A stretch of 64,000 nucleotides of DNA from Roseobacter sp. CCS2 (GTDB taxonomy: Bacteria > Pseudomonadota > Alphaproteobacteria > Rhodobacterales > Rhodobacteraceae). Positions 37,795 to 46,566 of this stretch are shown one piece after another; position 1 is the first letter of the stretch; every line of letters starts with the position of its first letter. The position numbers and the translations under genes are program-made. Under the pieces are notes generated by a model, which did no database searches, had not been told where the DNA came from, and saw nothing but the letters and a program-made list of their open reading frames with translations. The stretch is from NCBI RefSeq assembly GCF_000169435.1, contig NZ_AAYB01000003.1, positions 310,001 through 374,000 of the forward strand, read 5' to 3'.

Positions 37795-39182
37795 TTCGGG
37801 CCGATCATATCCTCTGGGCGCACGACCTTGTCAAACGTCGCCTCATCCACAAAGCCTAGTTTGATGGCCTCTTCTTTCAGCGTGGTGCCGTTCTTATGCG
37901 CGGTTTTGGCCACCGTCGTTGCATTGTCATAGCCGATGGTCGGCGCGAGGGCTGTCACGAGCATCAGGGATTCGCGCATCAGTTTTTCGATCCGGGTTTC
38001 ATCCGCCTTGATGCCTTGCACGCAATTGTCGGTGAAAGTAACCGATGCGTCGCCCAAAAGCTGCATAGATTGCAACACGTTATAAGCCATCATTGGTTTC
38101 ATCACGTTCAGTTCAAAATGCCCCTGAGAGCCCGCAAAGCCGACAGCGGCATCGTTGCCCATGACATGGGCGCAAACCTGCGTCAGGGCTTCAACCTGTG
38201 TCGGGTTTACCTTGCCCGGCATGATAGACGAACCGGGTTCATTTTCAGGTAACATCAATTCACCCAGACCGCAGCGCGGGCCAGAGCCCAACATGCGGAT
38301 ATCGGCAGCGATTTTGTAAAGGCTGGCGGCCACTGTTTTGAGTGCGCCTGACATTTCAACCAATGCATCATGCGCTGCGAGCGCTTCGAATTTGTTTGGC
38401 GCAGTCACAAAAGGCAAACCTGTAATTTCTGCCATATTGGCCGCCACTGTTTCGCCCCAGCCTTTGGGTGTGTTCAAACCTGTGCCGACAGCCGTGCCAC
38501 CTTGGGCCAATTCATAGATGGCGGGCAGGGCCGCCTTGATCCGGCGGATGCCCATGGCGACTTGATGGGTGTAGCCGGAAAATTCCTGCCCCAATGTCAG
38601 GGGTGTCGCATCCATCGTATGCGTGCGGCCGATTTTGATGATGTCGTTGAATGCGGCCTGCTTTTGTTCAAGTGCAGCGTGCAGCTTGGCCAGACCGGGC
38701 AGCAGCACATCATGCGCCGTCATCGCCACAGCGATGTGCATGGCGGTTGGGAATGTATCGTTGGATGATTGGCCCATGTTGCAGTGATCATTGGGGTGCA
38801 CCGGATCTTTTGATCCGATAGTGCCGCCCAACATCTCGATCGCGCGGTTCGAGATGACCTCGTTGGCATTCATGTTGGATTGCGTGCCAGAACCGGTTTG
38901 CCAAACGACCAGCGGAAAGTGATCATCCAGTTTGCCTGCAACCACTTCGGCCGCGGCTGCAATGATCGCGTCGGCACGTTCTGCGTCCAGTTTGCCGCGC
39001 TCTTTGTTCGCCATGGCACAGGCTTGCTTGATCGCGCCCAAGCCGCGCACAATTGCCACCGGTTGCTTTTCCCAACCAATGGGAAAGTTCATGATTGAAC
39101 GCTGGGTTTGCGCCCCCCAATACCGGTCGCTGGGGACCTCCAACGGGCCAAAACTGTCGGTTTCTGTGCGTGTGTCGGTCAT
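37791..39182 (-). CDS. fumC: Class II fumarate hydratase
   Basis: The 463-residue iron-independent fumarase interconverts fumarate and malate in the TCA cycle. The superfamily signature [11 protein letters not shown] is intact, as are [14 protein letters not shown] and [17 protein letters not shown]. Length is standard. It is the first gene of an operon with DUF4169 and ribbon-helix-helix genes. Confidence 0.97.
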   Translation of the reverse strand: MTDTRTETDSFGPLEVPSDRYWGAQTQRSIMNFPIGWEKQPVAIVRGLGAIKQACAMANKERGKLDAERADAIIAAAAEVVAGKLDDHFPLVVWQTGSGTQSNMNANEVISNRAIEMLGGTIGSKDPVHPNDHCNMGQSSNDTFPTAMHIAVAMTAHDVLLPGLAKLHAALEQKQAAFNDIIKIGRTHTMDATPLTLGQEFSGYTHQVAMGIRRIKAALPAIYELAQGGTAVGTGLNTPKGWGETVAANMAEITGLPFVTAPNKFEALAAHDALVEMSGALKTVAASLYKIAADIRMLGSGPRCGLGELMLPENEPGSSIMPGKVNPTQVEALTQVCAHVMGNDAAVGFAGSQGHFELNVMKPMMAYNVLQSMQLLGDASVTFTDNCVQGIKADETRIEKLMRESLMLVTALAPTIGYDNATTVAKTAHKNGTTLKEEAIKLGFVDEATFDKVVRPEDMIGPK

Positions 39183-39267
39183 GGTGATCCCCTTAGGCTA
39201 AGTCGCATTGACCTATAGGCAGCGGGGGGGCAAATCGCAATATCGCAAGGGGGGCAGTTTGCTGTAA

Positions 39268-39747
39268 TTACTTGCGGAATTGATCCAGACTGACGACATC
39301 GGCCTCTTTCGGGGCGTCGTTGGCATCCTCAGGCTCGACCATTTCGTCCATCGGCGCTTCTTCGACGTCAGACATGGCTGTGTCTTCATCTTCGTCCTGC
39401 GTTTCAAAGCGCAGCCCGAACTCAACCGACGGATCAACAAACGTTTTGATGGCGTCATACGGAATATAAAGCGTTTCGGGATTGTCGCCAAAGTTCAGCG
39501 AGATCGTAAAACCTTCGTTCGTGACCTCAAGATTATCGAACCAATGCTGGATCACCACCGTCATTTCGCCCGGATAACGGTCTGATAGCCAGTCCGCAAT
39601 TTCCACGTCCGGGTGCATGGTGTCGAAGGTCACAAAAAAATGGTGTTGCCCCGGCAAGCCATCTTTTTGCACATCTGTCAGCACTTCCTGAATAAGACCA
39701 CGCATCGCGCGGTGCATCAGATTTCCATAGTCAATCGTGCTGGTCAC
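39268..39747 (-). CDS. sspB: ClpXP adaptor SspB (alphaproteobacterial type)
   Basis: The 159-residue protein delivers SsrA-tagged and other substrates to the ClpXP protease. The N-terminal part IDYGNLMHRAMRGLIQEVL and FTISLNFGDNPETLYIPYDA are typical of the alpha-type SspB. The C-terminus has an acidic linker and the ClpX-docking tail ADVVSLDQFRK. The GTG at 39747 is chosen because GGGGAG lies 9 nt upstream and family members begin just before IDYGN; the longer open frame upstream is not conserved. The tmRNA gene lies 3 kb away. Confidence 0.93.
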   Translation of the reverse strand: MTSTIDYGNLMHRAMRGLIQEVLTDVQKDGLPGQHHFFVTFDTMHPDVEIADWLSDRYPGEMTVVIQHWFDNLEVTNEGFTISLNFGDNPETLYIPYDAIKTFVDPSVEFGLRFETQDEDEDTAMSDVEEAPMDEMVEPEDANDAPKEADVVSLDQFRK

Positions 39748-39812
39748 AGTGCAAATCTCCCCGTCGTGTAACACTACCATAAGGGATTCGATGGTGGTTG
39801 AAAGGGGGCGCG

Positions 39813-41066
39813 TCAGATCGCGCCGGTTGCGGCGGATGCACCAAGGCTGAGTACTGCCGAGATAAGCAAGACAAGCGGCAAAGGCCAATGACGCCACAGC
39901 AAGAGTGCCGCGGTAATGATAGCCAAACCCATCGCAAGCGGTTGTGCGGATGTCAGGTTTGGCAGGATCGTCTGAACTGGCCCGAATGAAATGGCGCTGA
40001 CTTTCGCGAAGAAGACATGCAGCGCAAACCACAGTGACAGGTTGGCGATGACACCCACAACCGCCGCCGTGATCCCAGCAAGTGCGCCGCGCAATCGGGG
40101 CCGCCCATCCAGCCAATCAATCAGGGGGGCGCCTGCGAATATCCAGATAAAACAAGGCACAAACGTCACCCAGAGTGTCAACGCCCCAGCGATCAGCGCC
40201 ATCATAACGCCGCCCTCGGCCATACCCGCGATCATACCGACAAACTGGGTGACAAGGATCAATGGACCAGGCGTTGTTTCCGCCAATCCCAGCGCATCCA
40301 TCATTTGCGGGGTCGATAGCCACCCGTAAGAGACCACGACCTCTTGCGTCATATAGGCCAGTACGGCGTAGGCCCCGCCAAAAGTTACCACTGCAAGGGT
40401 CGAAAAGAAAACGCCGATATCAAGAAGGAAGCCGTTATCAGTGAGCGCGATTGGCAGAAAAGGTGCGGCCCAGATCAGTGCGCCAATTCCCAAAATGCGC
40501 AGACTACGCCGCAAGTTTCCCGGTAGGGGCTGATGCTGTGTCGCCGCACCTTGCGGGCCGATGGCACCGATCACCGCCGCGCCCAGAATGATCAGCGGAA
40601 ACGGCAGGGCAAAGAAGAACAGTGCGATGAAAGCACCCAACGCAAGCAGCATATGTTCCCTTTTCATCAAGGCACGTTTCGCAATCTTGATCAGCGCTTC
40701 GATGACGATGATCACGACAGTCGCTTTAACGCCCAGAAACAGCGCTTGCACCACGGGCAAGTTGCCATAGGCCCCGTATGCGAGGGCTAGCGCCATAATC
40801 ACCACCGCGCCGGGCAATACAAACAGCCCACCACCGATCAAACCGCCGACAATGCCTTGCCGTTTCCAGCCAGCGTAGGTTGCCAGTTGCATAGCCTCTG
40901 GTCCGGGCAAAAGCATGCAAAAGGACAAGGCGCGCAGGAACTGATCCTCGGATAGCCAGTCGCGGTTTTCGACCAGTTCTTTGTGCATCAAGGCGATCTG
41001 TGCGGCGGGACCGCCAAAGGACAGCAGCCCGATACGCCCAAAGACGCGGATCAATTCGCCGGTCAT
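39813..41066 (-). CDS. chrA: Chromate transporter ChrA (two-domain)
   Basis: The 417-residue membrane protein consists of two homologous halves. The first begins FGRIGLLSFGGPAAQIALMH with MLLPGPEAMQLATYAGW; the second has VVTFGGAYAVLAYM and GLAETTPGPLILVTQFVG. ChrA exports chromate, or takes it up for sulfate-type exchange in some bacteria. The ATG at 41066 overlaps the chrB stop (ATGA), so the pair is an operon. Confidence 0.94.
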   Translation of the reverse strand: MTGELIRVFGRIGLLSFGGPAAQIALMHKELVENRDWLSEDQFLRALSFCMLLPGPEAMQLATYAGWKRQGIVGGLIGGGLFVLPGAVVIMALALAYGAYGNLPVVQALFLGVKATVVIIVIEALIKIAKRALMKREHMLLALGAFIALFFFALPFPLIILGAAVIGAIGPQGAATQHQPLPGNLRRSLRILGIGALIWAAPFLPIALTDNGFLLDIGVFFSTLAVVTFGGAYAVLAYMTQEVVVSYGWLSTPQMMDALGLAETTPGPLILVTQFVGMIAGMAEGGVMMALIAGALTLWVTFVPCFIWIFAGAPLIDWLDGRPRLRGALAGITAAVVGVIANLSLWFALHVFFAKVSAISFGPVQTILPNLTSAQPLAMGLAIITAALLLWRHWPLPLVLLISAVLSLGASAATGAI

Positions 41067-41860
41067 GATGTGTGTCCCGCTGGCCAATCGTGGTTTTCGT
41101 CCTGTCCATCGCGTGCCCAACGATAAAGCGCATCGTAAAGCAGCATTCCCGCATCCAGCTGTGCATTATCTTCACGAAACATACGTGACAATCCAACGGA
41201 AACCGCCAATAGACCTGCGGCTTGCGGTGACAGCGTATGCGCGTTGGTGTCGGCTGCGCGCACGATCGTGGCAAGGGCCTCAAGCGGTGGGTGACGCAGG
41301 CCGAACGCGTCTATCATTGTATCAAAGGTGCAGCCCTCGCCTTTGTGCCCCCAAATGCCAACTTCCATATCAAAGGGGATAGCCCCAAAGCGGTCTGCGA
41401 CATCCGCGACTGTTGCTGGCGGGACGAACATAAATTCGGCAGATGGATCGACGAAGCGGCGGATCAGCCAAGGGCAGGCGATGCGGTCAATCTTGGGGCG
41501 ATGACGGGTAACCCATAATGTGCCGGGGATGGCCAGCGCGGGTACACGGGGTAATTGGGCGTCGCGCCATGCATGGTTGCCGCCGGCAAGCACCTGCGCG
41601 CCGATCCCAGCTGCACGCAGCCTTGCGGCAACGCCATGCGATAGCTTGGCCCCCTTTTGGCAAATCACAACAGTGTCGCGCCCCCTGATACGCTCTTTCA
41701 GCCGTGGCAAATCGGCGTGTGGATGCCGGAACGCTGTCGGAACAAGATGCGGGTCATTGTCAAAGTCGGCATCAATGCAGACGTCAACAATTGCGGGACA
41801 TTGCGGCGTTCCGATCAGCCGCATCAGGTTTGCAGGGGAAATTTCGTTGAAGGCAGCCAT
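41063..41860 (-). CDS. chrB: Rhodanese-ChrB fusion chromate resistance protein
   Basis: The 265-residue protein has an N-terminal rhodanese-like domain (about residues 1-110, with VDVCIDADFDND and active-loop VVICQKGAKLSHG) and a C-terminal ChrB domain (about 125-260, with RHRPKIDRIACPWLIRRFVDP and DMEVGIWGHKGEGCTFDTM). ChrB-type proteins sense chromate or support resistance. It is the first gene of chrB-chrA. The rhodanese part may bind or reduce a sulfur or oxyanion species; this is inference. Confidence 0.9.
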   Translation of the reverse strand: MAAFNEISPANLMRLIGTPQCPAIVDVCIDADFDNDPHLVPTAFRHPHADLPRLKERIRGRDTVVICQKGAKLSHGVAARLRAAGIGAQVLAGGNHAWRDAQLPRVPALAIPGTLWVTRHRPKIDRIACPWLIRRFVDPSAEFMFVPPATVADVADRFGAIPFDMEVGIWGHKGEGCTFDTMIDAFGLRHPPLEALATIVRAADTNAHTLSPQAAGLLAVSVGLSRMFREDNAQLDAGMLLYDALYRWARDGQDENHDWPAGHTS

Positions 41861-41971
41861 CGTGCATCCTTTCTGAAGGTGTCAGTGGATGCGATGCTTT
41901 GGCCGGGGCCTTACGGGGTGTTCGCGGACCCCAGACCTTATTGGTGAAAGATTGCGCGGTATCCGTCAACC

Positions 41972-42622
41972 CTAACCAAAGATACGGCTGATCTCGCGCA
42001 GGATCTTGGCCTTGATGGTTTGCGGGTATTCGCGGTGCGTGCGTGCGGTCATCACAAAGCCGTCGCGGGTGATCACGGCACCGCGGAAAAAGTTTGTGAT
42101 TGCCAGCCCCATCGATTCAATCGCGATGCCGTTAATGGTCACACCAGCGCGTTCTGCTGCGTTGCGGGCGGCGCGGGTATCTGACCCGCCGTTGGGTGTG
42201 CCGTCACCTGACACATCGATGACCCGGCGTTCGCACTCCGCGACCTGATCAAACAGACCGAGTGAGAAATAGATCGCCTCGGCAGGGGCCGTGTCGGACA
42301 ACACAAAGGCGCGCTCCATCCGACGGGATTTTTGTGCGAAGGCTTCGACGTCCAGTGCCGTGCGCATTTGCGTCCATGGGATAGACACAGTTTGCCTGTC
42401 GACGCCCGACCACTGCACCACCGTCAGATAGTTTTCACCTGCGACCATGGTCTCAATAATTTCGGGGTCGCGCAGCGCGTCGGCCAGCCCATCTGTCTGC
42501 AATCGGTATTCCGCTGAATCGATGGAATTGGACACATCCATTGTCAGGACCAACGCGGTCTCACAGGCTTGGACCGCAACAGGAAGTGATGAAAAAAGGG
42601 ACAGAATAGCAAGTCGTAACAT
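41972..42622 (-). CDS. Secreted DUF1194 protein with von Willebrand A domain
   Basis: The 216-residue protein begins with a signal peptide (MLRLAILSLFSSLPVAVQA, cleavage before CETA) and has the metal-ion-dependent adhesion motif DVSNS (29-33). VIDVSGDGTPNGGSDTRAAR is typical of DUF1194. It is probably periplasmic; the partner is unknown. An in-frame ATG at 42682 would place extra residues before the signal peptide, so I chose 42622. Confidence 0.85.
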   Translation of the reverse strand: MLRLAILSLFSSLPVAVQACETALVLTMDVSNSIDSAEYRLQTDGLADALRDPEIIETMVAGENYLTVVQWSGVDRQTVSIPWTQMRTALDVEAFAQKSRRMERAFVLSDTAPAEAIYFSLGLFDQVAECERRVIDVSGDGTPNGGSDTRAARNAAERAGVTINGIAIESMGLAITNFFRGAVITRDGFVMTARTHREYPQTIKAKILREISRIFG

Positions 42623-42695
42623 CAGCTTATCGTGCGCAGAGCATAAGGCCCAAAGCAAGTCACAAGATCGCGGGTGCGTCACAAAAGTACCGGAT

Positions 42696-43017
42696 GCGGG
42701 GTGAAAGTGCAGGTTTCTGTTGCCAGGTACCTGCGAACCCCGCCCTAGGTCGCAAAACCTAAGGAGTTAAGGTTCGATATTAGGCACAGCTTACGCTGCG
42801 ACTGCCATCGGTGCATTGTTGTCATTTGCAACTATACAATTTGTACCGATAACGGTGGTAACTCACCGAGACAAAGCTTACCCCTTTAGACGTTCGTCGA
42901 TCCTATTTCGTCCCCATAGCCCCCAAATGAAGGGTGTTTGGTGGAGACGCCGGGTACCGCCCCCGGGTCCGATCCGCTTATTACGAGCGCGTTTATGTCC
43001 ATAGTCCCGAAGGACAT
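42696..43017 (-). ncRNA. ssrA: tmRNA (SsrA), circularly permuted two-piece alphaproteobacterial form
   Basis: On the minus strand the acceptor piece comes first and ends CGTCTCC-ACCA at 42939; after a 23-nt intervening loop the coding piece starts GGGGACG at 42915. The two 7-nt ends pair as the acceptor stem, with one G-U. The tag frame (42829 down to 42791) encodes ANDNNAPMAVAA then TAA. The coding piece ends in a nested hairpin, GCGGGGT..ACCCCGC (42696-42743). The outer ends are estimated; the two-piece pairing and the tag are read directly. Confidence 0.93.
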
Positions 43018-43021
43018 CCCT

Positions 43022-43050
43022 TAAATAGGCAAGGATGATGCGGCACGCAA
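43022..43050 (-). promoter_or_regulatory. Promoter of ssrA
   Basis: TTGCGT (43045-43050) and TATTTA (43022-43027) are separated by 17 nt on the minus strand and would start transcription near 43015, at the beginning of the tmRNA acceptor piece. Confidence 0.6.
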
Positions 43051-43067
43051 GGGGGCGTAGCGCCACC

Positions 43068-43298
43068 CTAGCCCTGTTTGACGGGGTAGGTGCTGAACCC
43101 AAGCATCGCGTAGATCGAGCACATACCGGTAATCGCTGTCACCAAAAGCATTGCGGCGATGACGCCTGTAATAATCAACGCAGTACCGTTAAGCATGCCG
43201 CCAGCCCATAGTATCAGGACAGCAACTGCGGGCAGTGTTCTGATCAGACGGTCGACAGTGCCAACATTGCGGGTGGTCAGTTTTTTCAAAAGTGACAT
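43068..43298 (-). CDS. DUF2892 (YgaP-type) small membrane protein
   Basis: The 76-residue protein has the DUF2892 pattern: NVGTVDRLIRTLPAV followed by two hydrophobic helices and the ending TGMCSIYAMLGFSTYP. The cysteine in GMCSIY is conserved in proteins linked to sulfur or redox functions. It lies 18 nt after the SRPBCC gene in the same direction. Confidence 0.88.
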   Translation of the reverse strand: MSLLKKLTTRNVGTVDRLIRTLPAVAVLILWAGGMLNGTALIITGVIAAMLLVTAITGMCSIYAMLGFSTYPVKQG

Positions 43299-43316
43299 TA
43301 TGGTTTTCCTTCTTTG

Positions 43317-43742
43317 TTATGTTTGGGCAAAAGCGGACAGACTGCTTAAGCCATTGCGGTACATGGCATTTACCATCTCGCTCATTGCGTTATGGTCGGC
43401 GTCTTCTGTGGTGAATTGCGCGCTCCACGTGACGTGAGCATGGCCATCAAAGTCATCCACGCGCAGGGTGCCGACGACGTTCTTTGCGGGCAGCGGATGT
43501 TGATCGATGGCATAGACGAAGGTGCGCGTTGCAGTGTCACGCAGCAAGATGCGTTCGTTCAATGTGCCACCATTTGCCATGGTACAAACGCGCGCGACGC
43601 CACCTTCGCTATAGGTGGTTTTTGATGATTGGATCAGACCGGGATACCAGTCTTCCATGCCTTCCACGGCGTTGATGATCCCCCAGACGTTCGCGGGTGG
43701 TACGTTAATCAGCAATGATTGGGACACTTGGCAGTGTTTCAT
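43317..43742 (-). CDS. SRPBCC-family protein (START-like)
   Basis: The 141-residue protein begins CQVSQSLLINVPPANVWGIINA and continues with EDWYPGLIQSSKTTYSEGG, the START/Bet v1-like helix-grip fold that binds hydrophobic ligands. The ligand is unknown. It forms a likely operon with the DUF2892 gene and is divergent from a LysR regulator gene about 107 nt away. Confidence 0.85.
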   Translation of the reverse strand: MKHCQVSQSLLINVPPANVWGIINAVEGMEDWYPGLIQSSKTTYSEGGVARVCTMANGGTLNERILLRDTATRTFVYAIDQHPLPAKNVVGTLRVDDFDGHAHVTWSAQFTTEDADHNAMSEMVNAMYRNGLSSLSAFAQT

Positions 43743-43849
43743 GATGCAGCCTTTCGCTTGTGATCACGTCTTGTCGCACAGTCAGGTGTTGCGATAAATC
43801 GTCCAATATGATGTACCTTTGTGCAAAAATAGACCAAAGGTGTATGGTG

Positions 43850-44716
43850 ATGTTGGATATTGACTGGGACGATCTGCGGCTATTTCGGGCCTTGGCGGTA
43901 CACCCAACGGTGCGGGCCGCCGCCGCTGTACTTGGGATCAGCCATTCGACACTGTCGCGCAGGCTGGATCGTCTAGAGCATCAAGTTGGTGCCGCTTTGT
44001 TCGCCCGCGGTCCCCGTGGCTTTGCTCTGACAGAGGCAGGGCAGGCGTTGCTGATATCGGTTGAGGCCGCGGCGGAACAATTTGATTCCGGTTTGCTGAA
44101 AGTTTCAGGGCTGGACCGGCGGCTGGAAGGGCCCATCAGACTGACTTTGCCAGATTTCTTGGCCTTCTATTGCCTTTTGGTGCCATTGCGCCGTTTTGCG
44201 CAGACATATCCTGACATTGATCTGGAGGTTGATATTTCCTACGCCGCATCAAACCTTGATCGCCGCGAAGCTGATGTTGCGGTGCGTATGGTGGCTTTGG
44301 ACGGGTCACCACCCGAAACACTTGTGGGGCGCAAGGTTGGTGTGTCCTATGCGACAGGGTATCGCGCGGCCAATACCGAAAGTGCCGCGTGTTGGCTGGG
44401 GTGGGCTGCTGACGACGATGGCGCTTGGGCGCGGCAGACGAATTTACCGGATATGCAGGTGCGCGGGGCCTTCAATCATGCAGAGCTGCAGCATCACGCG
44501 GCCGCCGCCGGATTGGGCATGGCATATCTGCCTTGCGTCATTGGTGACAATGATCAGCGGCTGGTGCGACTGCCAAAGATGCACCCCAAGCCCGCCCGTG
44601 ACATTTGGGTCCTGACCCATCGTGACCTACGTGAAACGGCACGGATGAAAGTGTTACGTGACTTCATTTCCCATGCCCTGGCCGATGCGCGACCGATGTT
44701 GCAAGGGCAAATTTGA
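43850..44716 (+). CDS. LysR-family transcriptional regulator
   Basis: The 288-residue protein has an N-terminal winged helix (WDDLRLFRALAVHPTVRAAAAVLG, then SHSTLSRRLDRLE) and a LysR effector domain. Possible starts are 43844 (ATG), 43847 (GTG) and 43850 (ATG); AAAGG at 43836-43840 fits 43847 or 43850 best. It is divergent from the SRPBCC-DUF2892 pair, which it probably controls. The inducer is unknown. Confidence 0.88.
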   Translation: MLDIDWDDLRLFRALAVHPTVRAAAAVLGISHSTLSRRLDRLEHQVGAALFARGPRGFALTEAGQALLISVEAAAEQFDSGLLKVSGLDRRLEGPIRLTLPDFLAFYCLLVPLRRFAQTYPDIDLEVDISYAASNLDRREADVAVRMVALDGSPPETLVGRKVGVSYATGYRAANTESAACWLGWAADDDGAWARQTNLPDMQVRGAFNHAELQHHAAAAGLGMAYLPCVIGDNDQRLVRLPKMHPKPARDIWVLTHRDLRETARMKVLRDFISHALADARPMLQGQI

Positions 44717-44733
44717 CCCATGATTTGGGGATG

Positions 44734-45081
44734 CTAGACCAGATTAAGCCAAATCGCGGGGATACCAACGGCGGCTTCGACAATGAAATACACCGATTTC
44801 TTGCGTGACACCCCGTCGACGATCAGCGATGTCAGCCGCCCGATGGCGGCACCGCACCAGCAAAAACCCAGCATCACATAAGCCTCTGGTGTGCCCAGCC
44901 AAAGTGCGCCAATCCCCATACCGATAAACAGACAACCGGCTGACGCACGTATTTCCGACATACCCATGGTTGTTTCGCCCATTTTCAGGTCAAGCGCGCC
45001 CAGCGTGTAGCGTGGGGCAAGCCAGCCAAAGCATCCCAAGCCGATGCTGAGAATGGCGAAAATGATGTTGATGATATCCAT
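44734..45081 (-). CDS. DUF4345-like four-helix membrane protein
   Basis: The 115-residue protein has four hydrophobic helices, for example IINIIFAILSIGLGCFGWL and YVMLGFCWCGAAIGRLTSL, and the pattern GMSEIRASAGCLFIGMGIGALW. It fits the DUF4345 group. Function is unknown. The start at 45081 has AAGG 7 nt upstream and gives MDIINIIFAI. Confidence 0.72.
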   Translation of the reverse strand: MDIINIIFAILSIGLGCFGWLAPRYTLGALDLKMGETTMGMSEIRASAGCLFIGMGIGALWLGTPEAYVMLGFCWCGAAIGRLTSLIVDGVSRKKSVYFIVEAAVGIPAIWLNLV

Positions 45082-45147
45082 GACCGTGCCTTTTGGTGTT
45101 ACGCACATCAACGTGGGGCGGTCGCATGCAAGATCAATGGTAACGGC

Positions 45148-46497
45148 CTACGAGGCCTGCGAATACTGCGCGACGATATTGCCAAAGCCATCATACCGTT
45201 GCGCGATGATACGTGTCAGCGGGCGGCCTGCCGGCGTGATCCGCAAACCATTGCCCGTTGCGACGACGTAACCTGCAAAATCTTCAAGGATTGCCGCGTG
45301 AATGGGCAGTAGATCGCGTGCGTTTGGAAAAGCGTCAAGTTTGTGCAGATCAATCTCAAAATCACACATCAGCATGTTGATGGCGGATGCGCGCAGCTTG
45401 TCTTCTGTTTTCATCTGATATCCGCGATGGGCCGCGAGTTTGTCCGCCTCCACCCGTTCAAGATAGGCGGCGGTGGCCGAGGCATTCTGCACGTAACCTT
45501 GGGCGAATTGCGAAATGGATGACGCACCAATCCCGATCAAACTGGGGCAGGTGTCGTCGGTATAACCTTGGAAATTCCGGCGCAAATGGCCGGTGTTGGC
45601 GGCAATAGTCAGGCTATCCTCTGGCTTGCCAAAATGGTCAATCCCGATGGCCTGATAGCCGCTGCCGGTGAAGGCATGTGCGGCCTGGCGTGCCAGATGA
45701 TAGCGGTCTTCTTCGCCAGGCAATGCATTACTTGGGATTAGCTTTTGCCGTTTTGAAAACGTGGGCACATGGGCATACCCGAAAAGGGCGATGCGATCAG
45801 GATCAAGGGCGCGGACCTTGGCGATGGTATTGGCCAGCTTGGCAGGTGTTTGATGCGGCAGGCCGTAGACCAAATCGGCGTTCAGTGATGTGATACCGGC
45901 CGCGCGCAGGCTGTCGACGCAGGCGCGGGTCGCGCCAAAGCTTTGTTTGCGTCCGATGGCGTCTTGCACGTCAAGGGCAAAATCCTGAATGCCGATGCTG
46001 GCGCGGGTCATGCCCATTTCAGCCAGAGCGGCGATTTTACCGTCGTCCACAAGCGTGGGATCAATCTCGACCGAGAAACTGAATGCGGGGGCAGGGGGGA
46101 TCACATCTTTCACCGCCTGTGCCAGTTCCCGGATCATATCGGGGGGCAGGATAGTCGGCGTGCCGCCACCCCAATGCATTTGCCCCATGGTCACGCCGGC
46201 GGGCAAAGTGGCGCGCAGCAGTTCCAGTTCTTTCTTCACCACCCGCAGATAGTTCACGACAGGTTCCAACGTGGTGGTACCCTGCGTGCGGCAGGCGCAA
46301 AACCAACACAGCCGTTCGCAAAATGGAATGTGAATATAAACAGATACGGGCGTTGCCGGATCAAGTGCTTTGATGCAGCTGATCTGAAACGCCTCGCCCG
46401 TTTGCGGCGTGAATGCCGTCGCTGGTGGATAGCTGGTGTAACGGGGAACGCGGGCATCAAACAGGCCCATGCGGCGAAGGTGATCAAGATGTTTCAT
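45148..46497 (-). CDS. hemN: Oxygen-independent coproporphyrinogen III oxidase
   Basis: The 449-residue radical SAM enzyme decarboxylates coproporphyrinogen III to protoporphyrinogen IX without oxygen. The cluster motif is CERLCWFC (Cys60, Cys64, Cys67), followed by Cys69, and the N-terminus GLFDARVPRYTSYPPA matches the family. MHWGGGTPTIL is also conserved. It lies 69 nt after the SCO gene and has its own FNR-like box upstream, which suggests anaerobic induction. Confidence 0.96.
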   Translation of the reverse strand: MKHLDHLRRMGLFDARVPRYTSYPPATAFTPQTGEAFQISCIKALDPATPVSVYIHIPFCERLCWFCACRTQGTTTLEPVVNYLRVVKKELELLRATLPAGVTMGQMHWGGGTPTILPPDMIRELAQAVKDVIPPAPAFSFSVEIDPTLVDDGKIAALAEMGMTRASIGIQDFALDVQDAIGRKQSFGATRACVDSLRAAGITSLNADLVYGLPHQTPAKLANTIAKVRALDPDRIALFGYAHVPTFSKRQKLIPSNALPGEEDRYHLARQAAHAFTGSGYQAIGIDHFGKPEDSLTIAANTGHLRRNFQGYTDDTCPSLIGIGASSISQFAQGYVQNASATAAYLERVEADKLAAHRGYQMKTEDKLRASAINMLMCDFEIDLHKLDAFPNARDLLPIHAAILEDFAGYVVATGNGLRITPAGRPLTRIIAQRYDGFGNIVAQYSQAS

Positions 46498-46531
46498 GCG
46501 TCCGTTCTGTCAGAAGGCCGCATGAGGTTTC

Positions 46532-46545
46532 TTGCGCCAGATCAA
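46532..46545 (-). promoter_or_regulatory. FNR/FnrL-type box upstream of hemN
   Basis: The sequence reads TTGATCTGGCGCAA on the minus strand: a perfect TTGAT half-site and a weaker CGCAA half-site with the FNR spacing. Its centre is 41.5 nt upstream of the hemN start codon. FnrL control of hemN genes is established in related bacteria; binding here is inferred. Confidence 0.5.
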
Positions 46546-46566
46546 ATGGCACAAGAAAAGTCTTGA

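Noticed and set aside
39748..40116. Upstream extension of sspB by about 120 codons
   Set aside because: The region is antisense to the 3' end of chrA or intergenic, and alphaproteobacterial SspB begins just before IDYGN.
41784..41969. Small minus-strand open frame before chrB
   Set aside because: It mostly overlaps the chrB start in another frame and has no ribosome site or family pattern.
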